Of a DNA stretch of 64,000 nucleotides, positions 22,001 through 32,440 are shown in pieces (the stretch's first letter is position 1; each line of letters opens with the position of its first letter). The notes below the pieces were generated by a model. The model saw only the letters and a program-made list of their open reading frames with translations, searched no databases and was not told where the DNA came from. The DNA is from Aselliscus stoliczkanus (lineage: Eukaryota; Chordata; Mammalia; Chiroptera; Hipposideridae): positions 112,939,852-113,003,851 of the forward strand of contig CM066728.1 of NCBI GenBank assembly GCA_033961575.1, in the 5' to 3' direction. A program made the translations under genes and the position numbers.

Positions 22001-25000
22001 TTCTGAAATCACCACATGCAAAAGTGGGGCGGCTTTAGCCGTCGCTTAATGTGGACATTGTCGGGGTTGCCTCAAAATGCAATTTCAGATTGAAGCATTG
22101 ATGTGAAGGCCATACTAATTGAAACAGAAGGGCTTTGCCGGCTGTGTTCCTCACTGAAGGCCCTTTTGTGCCCAAGAAACTGGAAAACAGCAAGTGTTCC
22201 AATGTTACGTTTTCGAGGGTAGTGTCTGGGCTGGACAGCGGCCCCTAGAATCCACATCCACCCAGAACCTCAGAATGTGACTGTATTTGGAAATCTATGC
22301 AGATGTGACGGAGTGAGTCATGCTGAACTCAGGGTCAGCCCTGATCCCACGCTGGTGTCCTTGGAAGAAGAGGGAAGGGCAGACATGGGCAAGAGGCCAC
22401 GTGAGGACGGAGGCCGAGCCTGGAGCTGTGCAGCCACCAGCCCGGGGCGGCTGGGGCCCCCAGAAGTTGCAGGAGGCAAAGAAGGACCTTCCCTTGGAGC
22501 CTTCCGAGAGTACAGCCCCCTGACAGCTTGGTTTCAGACTTCTGGCCTCTAGACTCAGGAGACAGTAAATGCCTGTGGTTTTAGGTCACTCAGTTTGTGG
22601 GACTTTGTCACAAACTCCCCAGGAAACCAACACAGGTAGCCTCGGGCTGCTTTTTAATATAATTACGTACAATACTTAGTCCTAAGGCACTCCCACATGC
22701 GCTTACGCTGTCGAAGTCCAACGATGCCAGAAAGACCTGCCATCAAATGTCGCCGCTGACCACGTGACAAGACCACGTGTCCAGGTTCCTTCAGGAAGAT
22801 TTTCCACATGGTCCTGGTGGGTCCGGGTTGGGGTCTGCCCTGAATTTCTCCTAAGGATCCAGGGACCGAGGCCAGGGGCTGGCCCCTCTTGGGTTTACGA
22901 CACACATGTGGGCGTCTGTAACCTCACAGGCTGGGAAGGCATGTCCTCCTGGGGCAGTGAGATCTCAGAGGAGCAAACGTCCCTGCAGACCAGGAGGCCG
23001 GCAACATGCCCCAGATGGTCAGGGTCCGCTGGGCCTCGAGACAGGAAGAGGGGGAGGGGAGGGGAGGGAGGGGGAAGGGACCCCAGGGAGGGGAGGGGCG
23101 GGAGGAGGGGGAGGGGCGGGAGAGGAGGGGGAGGGGAGGGGAGGAGGGGAAGGGACCCCAGGGAGGGGAGGGGCGGGAGGAGGGGGAGGGGCGGGAGGAG
23201 GGGAGGGGAGGGGAGGGAGAGGAGGGGGAAGGGACGGCAGGGAGGGGGAGGGGCGGGAGGGGGAGGAGGGGGAGGGGAGGGAGAGGAGGGGGAGGGGAGG
23301 GGAGGGCAGTGCCTTCCCTGAGGAGAGGGCCGTGCCCCGCCGGGCGGTAGGCCCAGCTTAGGGGGCGCGTGTGAGGGCCCCAGCCCCGCAGGGAGAGGAA
23401 ACTGGTTCTCTAGGAGGAGGCGCATTTCAATCATTGCCCTCCCCAGACGAGAACAGGGAAACACTTTCTTACACGAGCTAAAAACGGGGACAGCGAAACC
23501 ACGGAAAAATATGCCCCCTGCCTTCTTCCAACCAAAACAACTCCAAGGAGTTACAGGAATTGGCTCTGGAAACAGGAAACAGAAAGTGCAGCCCACAGCT
23601 CCCCTCCCCAGACCCACCGCCCCGAAGCCTTTGGGGGGCCCTCCGGGCTGATGCTAGAGGAGCAGCGTCGCCCAGAGACCTTCCACAGCGCCCGGGGGGC
23701 CCAAGCAGCACGGGGCGGCATGCAGCCCGGAGGGCCAGGCTCCCGGGGCCCTGCTCCCACATGTGACCGACCCCAGGTCAGAGGACAGTGGAGCCAGGAA
23801 AGCCGCTGACATGGAGGTGAGCGACACGAGGAGGCCGTCTCAGGATGACAAACAGCCTCTGCAGCCCTAAGCGCCAGCACACAGAAGGGCCATGGGGGGG
23901 CTGAGGACGGGGTGCAGGCTCCGGGAATGTGACGGGGAAAGGCTGGCCGTGGCCGCATCCCCCGTGCCCCCTGGCCGGGACGCCTGCCTCCTCCTCAGCC
24001 GTCATCACAGACAGTCCAGCAGCGTACAGAGGTGGCGAGGGGGTGGGAGACAGGAGATGAGAAAAGCCATGGCCTGTCAGGGGCTAGATCGGGGCCCCCT
24101 CACCCGGATTCATAGGTTGAAGTCCTGCCCCAGTGCCCAAGGACGTGACTTTGGCTGGGGTTAGGGTCATTGCAGATGTCATTGGAACGTGAGGGTGGAA
24201 CCTAATCCAATACGACCTGTGTCGCGACAAAAAGAACATCACATGAAGGAGGATGACACAGAGGGACAGCCATGTGAGGACACGGCAGGGGACGGCCGTC
24301 TCCAGGCCCGTCAGAGGCCGCCTGGACCTCACTTGGAACTCCAGGCACAGGGGACAATAAATCCCCATCGCTTAGGCCACCCCACGGTGGTGATGCTTAC
24401 AGCCCCAGAAACCAAACAGGCCGGCCACCAAAGCCCCGCCCTCCCTGCGCGGAGCTGGGCTTCTCCTCTTACGCCAGGTGGCTTTTCTGTTGTGACGCCC
24501 TGTCAGCTCCTCACTCCGCATGCATGGAGTCATAAAAAACAAGTGCCTTGCTGGCTGGGGCACGGGTGACCAGGCAGATGTCCCCCCGTGAAGCAGGGAG
24601 CGGGCCCTGCCCCACACTTCTCTCCACTTTAACCCAACGCCACGAGGGCACCTGCGCGGCCCCACCGCCCAGGTCTCCTCACAAGTGGAGGGGACGAAGC
24701 TACAGGGTGGGCAGGCCCAGTGGCCAGCACAACCCTGAGAGGCTGTGGCGGGGACTTGCGTGGCCCAGAAGAGGGGCTGCCCCGCGAGCGCCCTTCGCCT
24801 GTGATCGCCACAGCTTGGCAGGCACTGCGGCCTCTCCCTGGACAAGGCCTCTCCTTCTAAACCCAGAGGCTTTCTGATGTGGGCGTCCACCTGGGGGAGA
24901 CCCCACTTCACGGCTGTGGGAAGGGCTGAGGGCAAGGACATCAGAGACTCGGCGCCTGGCTGGCCTCAGATCCTGCCTGTCGGAGCTCAGCTCAGGACGG

Positions 25001-28000
25001 GCTGTGCCCAGCTCAGCCCGAATTGCTGCCTCCATAAGCCGAGCCTCTGCCAGCTCGGGGGCAAGGGCCCCACGTCCCACCCTGGCTCAGTGCGCCTGGC
25101 CTGTCAGGGACCGCCCACCCCGCACAGCGCTCCTTTGAGCACTTGGTGTCAGAGTCCAAGAAGGTCCCAAAAGGAGCCTGACATGGCTGCCCACTGACCA
25201 TGTGTGGGCTCTTGTCCAGCGGGCCACCGCGGAGCCCACAGTGGCAGGGCCAGCTCTGTTCCAGATGCATTTCATCTTTCCTGGTAGGACCCCAAGCAGA
25301 AGCCGCGCGTGGCCTGGGAGCCACACAGGACGAGCTGTGACCCAGACACGGACAGAGGTGTAAGGGAGCCTCGGGGAGCCGGAGCTGCCACGTTTTATAA
25401 TAAGAGCCGTGTCGCGGGGCCCCAGCAGTTACCTGGGAGCAGAATTGCTTCAACAACCTCTCTTGGGGCTGCCGGGAGGGTGCCCCGGCCACACAGCGTG
25501 GGCTGGAGGGCAGAGGACATGAGCCTGACCTCACACCTCCTGGGAAGGAACGATCCACCCCCCGACCCGCGCCCAGAGGCAAGATGGGGAGGGCAGGGCA
25601 GTGCGGTCCGGTCCCCACGGAGGGTCTATGGCCTGTCACAGCCAGGGATGTGCTGTCCCGCTCCGCTCTGGCCGCCCGGGTGACAGCTGGTGAAGGACCA
25701 AGCACTGCCCACAAGGAAGAGGAAACCAAAATACAGAACTCATCGGTCACTTTGCTGCTCAAATGAAAGGTTACTCTGCTCCCTGCGTTCATGGCGGGTC
25801 ACGGTGCCCAGGGAAAGCCGACGGCCTGTGTTCGCGACCTGGGCTCACCGCTCGCGCCTCACACGCAGGTCACACAGGATTGCTGGGCCAAGGGCAGAGG
25901 CCAGGGGCTGACACCTGGTCCCCCACGGCCCTGTGGCTCCGTGCACAGCTTCATGGGCTCACAGGAGCTGCAGCTGTCCACCCACCCTCGGGAGTCTGGA
26001 CCCCATCTGGGTCTGTGCTGTCACCCCTTTAACAGTTGGCCACCTGGCTGAGCGCTGGTTTCTGAAGAAAAGATGAAAGGCAAGCCCTCCAACAACAAAA
26101 CCCTCAAAGTTATTGCAACGACTCAGCCACAGTACAAACGTAGGAGAGAGAGGCGGCAGGCGCTCCTCGGATGTGGCGCCGTGCTTTCCCCGCGCTGGTC
26201 CCTGACGAGGGCAGGGGGCTGCTCCCCTCCCGGGAGCTGAGATGCCCGCCCAGCCCGCAGCCGCGTGGGCTATGCCCCGAGGAGGCTGTTAGTGACGTGG
26301 GCTCCTTCCACGCCATCTGCAGAACTGTCCGCGAGCACAGGTCACAGAAGGTCGAAGGTCAGTCCTCTGAATTGCACTGTGGCCAGAGCACCTGCCACCA
26401 GTCTCACTGAGAGTCACAAGGGGCGCCTATCCTTTCACGAGGCCCACGGCCCGGCTGACAAGGAGGGGCCGTGGCACCCACACTGCCTCATCTCAGGCAC
26501 GTGCTCCTTGAGTGTCTCCTGCAAACGTGTGGTTTACACCCCACATCTCGGCTCTGTGAGGATGGTGGACAGGGCGGTGCCCAGACTTCCTGCAAAGCCA
26601 TGGGAATTTTCCAGGGATTTCTACGAGAAGCCAGTGTTAACATCTCAGCCACTCTTAACTGAGCCCCGTAAACCCTGCTGCCATCATATCCCCTGGCAGT
26701 AGGGTAAGCAGGTGGGCAGGTGGGCGCCGGCTCCTAGGCTGCCAGGTGAGGGGGAAGGAGTGGCCCTGCCGCACCACAGGGGACAAGAGGGGCCCGAGGT
26801 CCTGGTGACGGGCCCCAGGGGATTCTCACCAGGTGGCAGGCGTGAAGCCGGCCATGGAGCTGAGCCCCAATTCCAGAAGCAGTGAGAGGCCACACGGAGG
26901 GCAGATGGTGCTTGCTGGAAGCCAGAGGCCTGTCGGGGGTGAGTCTCTCAGCGGGGTTTCAGGGCTCACCATCTCTACTACGTGAGGCTGCCTCTGTCGG
27001 AAACAGGTGCAACCCATCAGCACACATGACGCTGCTGTGTGGACGTGTGTGGAACCATAGAGCTGAGCTCCACCCAAGACAGGACAGCAGAGCCCTGCCC
27101 GGCTGCCTGTCCCGAAGCCTTGGGGACTGCGAGTCCGCCAGGCAGCAGGCCTCGGCCAAGTGGCCTCCTTGACTCATGCACTTCCGTCTTGAGTCTCAGC
27201 TGAAACGCAATCTCTGAAGTTAGCCAAAATGTCCTTTTTCCAGATTTAGTTAATGAAAAGCTGTGTTCGATCCACAACAAAATTTCAATAGTTAGTGGTA
27301 ATTCTTATCTTCTGAACTTCTCCTGCCAGCCTCAGGGGGAGCTGGAGAAATTACAGAGGGGCAGGGAGATGGTGTGTGGCTGCCTGCAGACAGGGCGTGT
27401 ATGGCGCCCAGAGCTCCACAGAGCCTTGCGCTGACCCTGCTGCGCTGGGGCTGGCCCCCACCTGTAGAAATAGCACTGCTGGGTGCTGCTCGTGCTACCA
27501 CCTATCATTTCTCATAATTTTAACACCCGTACGGCCTCCGTGACCCCACTTCCTAGACCCTGTGTGCTGAGCCTGCCAACACCCCACATTGCCAAACACA
27601 CGTACGGCCTCCGCAACCCCACTTCCTAGACCCTGTGTGCTGAGCCTGCCAACACCCCACATTGCCAAACACACGTACGGCCTCCGCGACCCCACTTCCT
27701 AGACCCTCTGTGCTGAGCCTGCCAACACCCCACATTGCCCCGGCACAGCCCCGGCCCTTCGGGGACACTTGGCAGTGAAGCGATACAGGCCCTGCACGGC
27801 CCAATGGCAGCATTTCTCAGATCCACAAGGAAGGCCATTCCGGACGCTTGTGCAGCAGGAAGTCCACCTGCCTGGAACCCTAATATTTATACCAATGGTT
27901 TAGATGTGCACTAAGTGGGGACCAGGGGCTAGCACACTCACTAACAATTAACCAACTCAATGTCCTTTATTTTTGGGGGTGAGGGTGGGTAGGTGACATG

Positions 28001-30368
28001 TACTTAATTTCCATACGGTTGTTTCTCACAGTTTTTGTGGCAACATGGACTCACAGAGGGAAGGAACCTCAGAGAAAGGAGGATCGACACGTGTCCCCCC
28101 CACCAGCCCCAGTCAGACTCAGGGGGCGTTCTGCCTGATGCAGACCACCTGGGAGGGCAGAGATGATGGACAGAGAAGGGCACAGGAGCGACACAGGACT
28201 CGACACCCAAATGCCCCCAACCTGGCACTTTCCGAGGCAGGACTGGTTGTGGGGTGGTGGGGCACGGCTGGCACTGGACCAGGGCCGCAGCCGCCCCAGT
28301 GTGCTCCCGGTGGGGCTGGGCAAGGGAGGGAGCAGTGGCGTACGGCAGTGGGGACACCTGTGCTCTGGGCCAGCGTGAGGCGCGCCTGGGTCCAGGACGT
28401 CTGAACCCCAGGCTGGAGCCTGGCCACGGCTCGCGGCCACACGGCCAAACGAGGGACACACGGAAAAAGCAGAGCCGTTCTCTTGAAGCTAAAATGTATT
28501 GAATGTAAAGGGCCGTCCTATCTTCTCAGACTTTGCTCTGTCTCCATCTTGGTGGTAAAAGGACCTATCACTCATGAAATGAGGGTATCTTGGTCTGTTT
28601 GGGCGACTACAACCCCACGGAGCAGAGGCCTATCACCAGCGGAGGTTTATCTCTCACAGCTCTGGAGGCTGGAGGTCCAAGATCAAGGCCCTGGCAGGCT
28701 CAGCGTCTGCTGAGGGCCCCTTTCTAATTCGTAAACTGCATTTTCTGGCTGTGTCCTCATCTGGCAGACGGGACAGGGAGCTCCTGGGGTTTCTCATAAA
28801 AGACGAATAACCCCATCATTAGGGCTGTGCCCTAGTGACCTTGTCACCTCCCAATGGCTGCACCTTCACACACCTAGCCTTAGGGGTTGGGCTTCAACGT
28901 GAATTTTGGGGAGACACAAACGTTCAGACCATAGCAGGAGACAAAATGAAAAGGGAACAACCCAAGCCAACTCCCACGCCGTCCTTTCAAAAACGGTCCC
29001 GGGAGTATGGGTTCCTGTTTCAGCTCCAGGTGACAACCTCGCAGTGTCACTGGAGTTCTCATATTCAAGAGCATGTTTCCGGTGAGCCCCTCAGCCCAGA
29101 AGAAGCCTGCCTGGTGCTGCTGGGACAGCCCTCTTTACCGCTGCCATGTTCTGGACAAATGACGCACCCAGAGGGTCCTGAGGGCAGGACAGCCAGCGAG
29201 CCAGGGACAGCCTAAACCCTTGACCACAAAGCTAATGCCCACACAGCTCCCCACCTGCCCCGATTCACATGCCGCACATGGGAGAGTAACCATCCCGACA
29301 TCAACAGCACCCCCACCTCCCTGGGCGCGGGCGACAGGCCGTGGCTGCTCCCTGGGCACCCTCCCTGTCCTTGGTCCAGCCAGCGCTCCTACCCAACATC
29401 ACCATGACGTACCCAGAAAGTACCTTCCAATGTACTTCCTACCTTCACAGGCGTGGGGTTAAACCTTCACTCCCAGAAAGCAGGCACCCTAACTCCAGTA
29501 CGGGTTTGATTTCAGGGCAAACCTGAGCCCTTCTCAGGCAGAGGTGTGGCGTTTACAAATACACTCAGAACTTCTCATTTATCTATCAACCCATCACCAG
29601 AATGTTGTTCCACACACAGAGACAGCTCCCCATGAGCAGTGGCCATCCACACGGATCCGGCTCACACTACCAAGGCCAGCCAGCATGCACCTTCTCCTGC
29701 TGGGCACACATGTGCCGGCAGGACCCCTGGGGTGCCCGCCTGGTAAGTCCTCTGCATCTGGACGCAAGGCTTTCCGAGCCCACGCGAGCAGGGCCCCGCA
29801 GCCCGCGTGGCCCCAGGTGCGTCCGGAGCCTGCTGCCCCGCAAGGCTCCCTGCGGGCCGGGCCCCCAGCGGCCCCCAACTCGGGCGCCTTCGCCGAGAAG
29901 CACTGATCGGGGAGCAAATCGCGCCCCTGTCCCCACGCCTCCGCCCGCGGTATGAGGGGCTCGGGAGCCCCGGCCGGGCCGCTGGGGGCTGGGGAGGGAC
30001 AGGCTCGGCCCCCGCGCCCGCGCCCCGCGCCCCGCGCCCCGGCCCCGCCTACCTGCTGGTCCCGCGCGCGCTGCTCCCCGCCGCCGCGCCGCGCCGCCTC
30101 CTCCGCGCCTTGGCGGCCACTCGGGTGCGCGGACCCCGCGGAGCTGCCCCCTGCGGCCGGGAGGGGACGGGGGGGAGGGCGCGCCGTGAGCCCCGCCGCT
30201 GCGCCCCGAGGGCGCCCCGGCCCCCGCCCCGGCCCCCGCCCCGGGCCCCGCGCGCTCACCTTCGGGGCCCTCTCTCCGCGCGGCGGCGGCGGCGGCGGCG
30301 CGCCGGGGGGAGGGCGGCTCCGTGGGCGGCGCCCGCGTCCCGCCGAGTCTGGACTGGAACGCGCCCAT
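6499..30368 (-). CDS. NKD2: NKD2, naked cuticle homolog 2 (nine coding exons, 474 aa)
   Basis: NKD2 is a cytoplasmic, membrane-tethered antagonist of canonical Wnt signalling. It binds Dishevelled through its EF-hand region and also escorts TGF-alpha vesicles to the basolateral membrane (known of the family). Exons on the minus strand: 30260-30368, 30053-30150, 10069-10123, 9624-9742, 9134-9226, 8301-8445, 7887-7971, 7274-7401, 6499-7091. All eight introns are GT-AG and the phases join without a break to give 474 residues (human about 451). Visible domains: N-terminal Met-Gly for myristoylation; EF-hand at about 148-159; conserved Dishevelled-binding block at about 128-195; CVDENTERRNHYLDLAGIENY at about 250-270, split here only by description; KGPEKQFLKSPKG in the last exon; a His-rich tail. 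NKD2 rather than NKD1 is supported by sequence and by the SLC12A7 neighbour. Oddities: the first EF-loop Asp is Gly, and exon 1 carries an extra Pro/Ala-rich insert. Confidence 0.96.
7274..7401 (-). CDS. NKD2: NKD2 coding exon 8
   Basis: Acceptor GCACGCAG, donor CCCG|GTAGGT. It encodes RPSADPHPCSVRGPYCVDE, then NTERRNHYLDLAGIENYTSK. This is the most conserved post-EF block of NKD proteins. Confidence 0.95.
7887..7971 (-). CDS. NKD2: NKD2 coding exon 7
   Basis: Acceptor CTCTCTCAG, donor ATCAG|GTGAGG. It encodes REPTRCRMEGELTEDPRAAD, then RRLSAHI. The frame is set by split codons at both ends. Confidence 0.93.
7985..8045 (+). repeat. (TTCA/CTCA)n microsatellite in NKD2 intron 6
   Basis: Imperfect four-base repeat of TTCA, CTCA and GCA forms between exons 7 and 6. 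Confidence 0.75.
8301..8445 (-). CDS. NKD2: NKD2 coding exon 6 (EF-hand exit helix)
   Basis: Acceptor CCTCCTCAG, donor CAGG|GTGAGG. It encodes DMSSLMHTIYEVVDASVNHS, then GSSKTLRVKLTVSPEP. One Ser of the human NHSSGSS run is absent. Confidence 0.95.
8720..8820 (-). repeat. tRNA-derived SINE in NKD2 intron 5
   Basis: Short-form SINE, antisense to the plus strand (sense for NKD2). It is flanked by a perfect 15-bp duplication, TGTCTGCTTCCTTTT, at 8705-8719 and 8821-8835. Confidence 0.9.
9134..9226 (-). CDS. NKD2: NKD2 coding exon 5 (EF-hand, first part)
   Basis: Acceptor CCCTGCAG, donor GAG|GTGAGG, 31 codons. It encodes ALQCDVSVEDNRQEWTFTLY, then GCDNRGKATRE. This is the EF-hand helix and loop that in human reads DFDNCGKVTRED, so loop position 1 (Asp) is Gly here. 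Confidence 0.94.
9624..9742 (-). CDS. NKD2: NKD2 coding exon 4
   Basis: Acceptor CCCTCCAG, donor GAC|GTAGGT. It encodes PPEKAEGPGP, VDDGERAANREGPRGPG and HLNID. The DDGERAANREGPRGPG block matches human NKD2. Confidence 0.93.
10069..10123 (-). CDS. NKD2: NKD2 coding exon 3
   Basis: Acceptor CCCTGCAG, donor GAGG|GTAAGC. It encodes ELPSGDPKEESLREDPLE plus one base. ELPxGDPKE is diagnostic of NKD2. Confidence 0.92.
11766..11809 (+). repeat. 22-bp tandem duplication
   Basis: Two adjacent identical copies of CGAAGAAGAACATAAACGCCC with a leading C. Confidence 0.8.
15396..15786 (+). repeat. C-run minisatellite (GTGTCAGGGCCGTG + C4-10)
   Basis: About 16 units of GGGTGTCAGGGCCGTG followed by a variable run of C. 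Two units read GTCCGGGCC instead of GTCAGGGCC. It lies inside NKD2 intron 2, so the transcribed strand carries the G runs. Confidence 0.92.
22210..22638 (+). repeat. MLT1-type ERVL-MaLR LTR remnant
   Basis: Phrases in order: CCTCAGAATGTGACTGTATTTGG, read here in pieces, TGGTGTCCTTGGAAGAAGAG, GCCACGTGAGGACGGAGGC, GGTCACTCAGTTTGTGG and AAACCAACACAG. These are the landmarks of MLT1-like solo LTRs. Old and diverged. Confidence 0.7.
23040..23312 (+). repeat. G-rich purine tract (GGGGA/GGGAGG)n
   Basis: Almost pure purine on the plus strand. It contains an internal duplication with a period of about 75 bp, marked by AAGGGACCCC at about 23075 and 23150. It lies in NKD2 intron 2. Confidence 0.85.
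24084..24420 (+). repeat. MLT1-type ERVL-MaLR LTR remnant
   Basis: Landmarks: GGTTGAAGTCCTGCCCC, GGAACCTAATCCAATACGAC (one substitution read as seen), AGCCATGTGAGGACACGGCA and AATAAATCCCCATCGCTTAGG. Same orientation as the copy at 22210. Confidence 0.65.
27528..27739 (+). repeat. 73-bp tandem repeat, about 2.9 copies
   Basis: The unit begins CGTACGGCCTCCG at 27528, 27601 and 27674 and contains ACTTCCTAGACCCTGTGTGC. The copies differ by only a few bases. The third stops before CAAACACA. Confidence 0.93.
28585..28940 (-). repeat. MLT1-type LTR remnant, minus orientation
   Basis: On the plus strand: TTGGTCTGTTTGGGCGACTA, CTCACAGCTCTGGAGGCTGG, AGGTCCAAGATCAAGGCCCT, CACCTCCCAATGGCTGCACC and AACGTTCAGACCATAGCAGG. 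This is the reverse complement of an MLT1 LTR. Confidence 0.78.
30053..30150 (-). CDS. NKD2: NKD2 coding exon 2
   Basis: Acceptor GGCCGCAG, donor CAG|GTAGGC. It encodes SGRQGAEEAARR...RARDQQ, corresponding to human SGRKGAEEAERRARDKQ with a short Gly-rich insertion. Intron 1 is only 109 bp. Intron 2, which follows, is 19.9 kb. Confidence 0.85.
30260..30368 (-). CDS. NKD2: NKD2 coding exon 1
   Basis: The start codon at 30368-30366 has a good context (G at -3, G at +4). The peptide starts MGAFQS, a plausible N-myristoylation signal like human MGKLQS, and ends in RREGPE plus one base. The donor is GAAG|GTGAGC. Between them lies about 15 residues of Pro/Thr/Arg/Ala-rich sequence absent from the human protein as I recall it, including a seven-Ala run encoded by GCC/GCG triplets. 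Confidence 0.88.
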
Positions 30369-31040
30369 GCCGCCCCGGCCCGGGCTCCGGGCTCCGCGCG
30401 CAGGTGGGGCTCCGGGGCGCGGCGGCCACGGCCCGGCTCCGTCTGAGCGCCCGCGCCCGCGCCCGGCCTGTAGCCGCGGCCCCCGCAGCGCCCCCCGCGG
30501 CCGCCGCCCGCAGCGCGCCGCCCCCGGGGCCGGGGCCCGAGCCGCCTCCCGGGGGCCCTGCCGGGGCGCCTGCCAGTCCGGGGGCCGCGGGGGCGCGCAG
30601 GGCCCAGGACCCCCGCCTGCGGGCGGCCCGGCGCTGCGCGGAGCCTGCAGTGCGGTGCGCACCGGGCCACGGGGCCCCCGGTTCTGCAGGAGGAGCCCGG
30701 AGACCCCGGCTTCTCAGGAGAGGGCCCGGGCGTCGCCCCGTGCCCTGTGGCCGCTGCTGCGGGGCTGCCAAGCGAAGCTGCGGTGGGGTCGAGTGCAGAA
30801 CGCAGAGGACGGGAGGCCCACGGCGCAGGGGCCTGGCCCGGCGGCGCCAGGAGATGAGGGGCGTCTCTCCCCAGGCCCGGCACTGCCCGTCCTCTGGCCT
30901 CTGCTGGGCCCCTGGGCAGTGCGGGGAGCGTGTCAGCCGCCCCAGGAGCCCCGGGCCTGGCCCCTTCGCCCCACCCCTTCGGCCCGGGGGGCAGGCCGCC
31001 GGCTGCCTCCGTCCCCAGCCCATGCGACTGCCCCGTGACC

Positions 31041-32440
31041 CCTCCCGCAGGGCCGGCCGCCTCGCACCCTCTCTGGTACTGCCTCTGCACCCGTCTCCCT
31101 GTGGGGACCCCTATCCTCCTCCCCGAGCCGGGGCTGGCCACTCGGCCCAGCTTCTCCCGTGGCCTGCCGTGAACCTCCCTGGCCTACCAAACACCTGCAT
31201 CCCCCACAGGGTTTCAACTCAGCAGCTGCGGTCACCCTGTGGCCACTCCCAGGCCTCCAGTTTCCACGAATGACCCAGCATGACTTGGGGCCGGCCCTGA
31301 GCCCTGGAGGTGGGCTGCGTGATGATGTCACTTACCTGCCTAGGCCTGCCCCACCCCCATGGAGCTGGGCCGCCCCAGCTCACCGCTGCAGCCCTCACCA
31401 CCGCCAGGACCCTCCCTAACTCTTGTCCCTGGATGTTGGGAAGCGATGAGCTGATGTCCTGCCAAGCCCAGGGGACAACTCACATGTATCATCTTGTCCA
31501 ATTCTCAGGCCATTGAATGATAGGTGCTGCCGACACCCCATTTTACAGTGGCCCAAAGCACCACGCAATTCCCCCAGGCACAGCTGGTTAATGGCAGAAC
31601 CAGACATAGAACCACGGTCCTGCTCCTGAGCCTGGCAGACCCCTGCAGCGACCATCAGCCTGGCACCAAGCTACACACAGCGGTGTGAACTCAGGGCATG
31701 TGACCCACGCAGCAGGCACCCTCTCCTGTGAGCCATTGCCACCAGCCCTCCTGAAGGGCCCCAGCTGGAGGCCCGGTCACAGAGCGGGCCGCTCGCCCCA
31801 CCGGACCAGCGCTGCCGGGCTTTCGTCCTGGAGATGAGCACCTTCCACGCGGCACCCAGCTCTAGGGCCTGGTCCAGGGCCCGCCTCTGGGCAACCCTCC
31901 CAGGGTCTTCCAGCCCCTCTCTGCCTTTCACCCCCTTTTTAGAGCCTGACGGTGTGTCATCTTCTGAGGTTTCATATATCCTATTAATGTGCTGTGACAA
32001 CAAGAGTAGTTACAATACTACTGGGCGTTAGGCAAACTCTTCGACCAGCTGAGAGATGAGAGCCCTTCCAAGCGCCTCACGTCCCTCTCCATCACCCTGC
32101 GCCAACATGAGGCGGGCGTGCGACCTGTGCGCAGATGCTGTCCTGTATGGGGCTGCGTGGTGCTGTGCGCGGACGCTGGAGGGGGCCACCCCACACTCCC
32201 ACCGGGGACGCTGGCTGCACGCCCGGCCTGGTGTGTCGGCAGGGACTCATTCCTTCTGGCTGAGGCTCTGGTCTTTGTTAAAGGCAGATGTCGCGAGGGC
32301 TGGAGAGGGCCAGGAGGGTACCTGAGTGCCCCCGGAGCCCATGCCAGGCTGGCCTGCCCTGGGCGGGCCAGTGTCTGTCATTACTACCTTGTCACTTAGC
32401 TACTAGGCAGCAGGAAATTCTCGCATGTTCCACGCTGACC
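31041..32440. other. Upstream flank of NKD2
   Basis: GC-rich sequence with no exon recognised. A MIR fragment lies at about 31470-31635. Confidence 0.5.
31470..31635 (-). repeat. MIR SINE fragment
   Basis: Plus strand reads CACCCCATTTTACAGTGGCC, then CAGGCACAGCTGGTTAATGG and CAGAACCAGACATAGAACCA. This is the reverse complement of the MIR core. Confidence 0.7.

Larger units (their letters stand above)
10124..22205 (-). other. NKD2: NKD2 intron 2, right-hand flank of exon 3
   Basis: GC-rich intron with no exon or interspersed repeat that I could name. It contains the C-run minisatellite at 15396-15786 and a 22-bp tandem duplicate at 11766-11809. Open frames here lack splice context or family resemblance. 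Confidence 0.6.
29740..31040. promoter_or_regulatory. NKD2: CpG island and NKD2 promoter region
   Basis: A very GC-rich and CpG-dense stretch covers exons 1-2 and the sequence 5' of the NKD2 start codon. GC-box cores (CCGCCCC on the plus strand) lie at 30370-30376 and 30518-30524. No TATA box is evident. The NKD2 start site is probably within roughly 30.4-30.8 kb, but its exact position is not visible. Confidence 0.8.

Noticed and set aside
29594..31273. Long open frames (over 480 codons) on both strands across the CpG island
   Set aside because: They overlap the true NKD2 exons 1-2 in several frames and consist of Arg/Pro/Ala/Gly. This is the expected result of very high GC and few stop codons.
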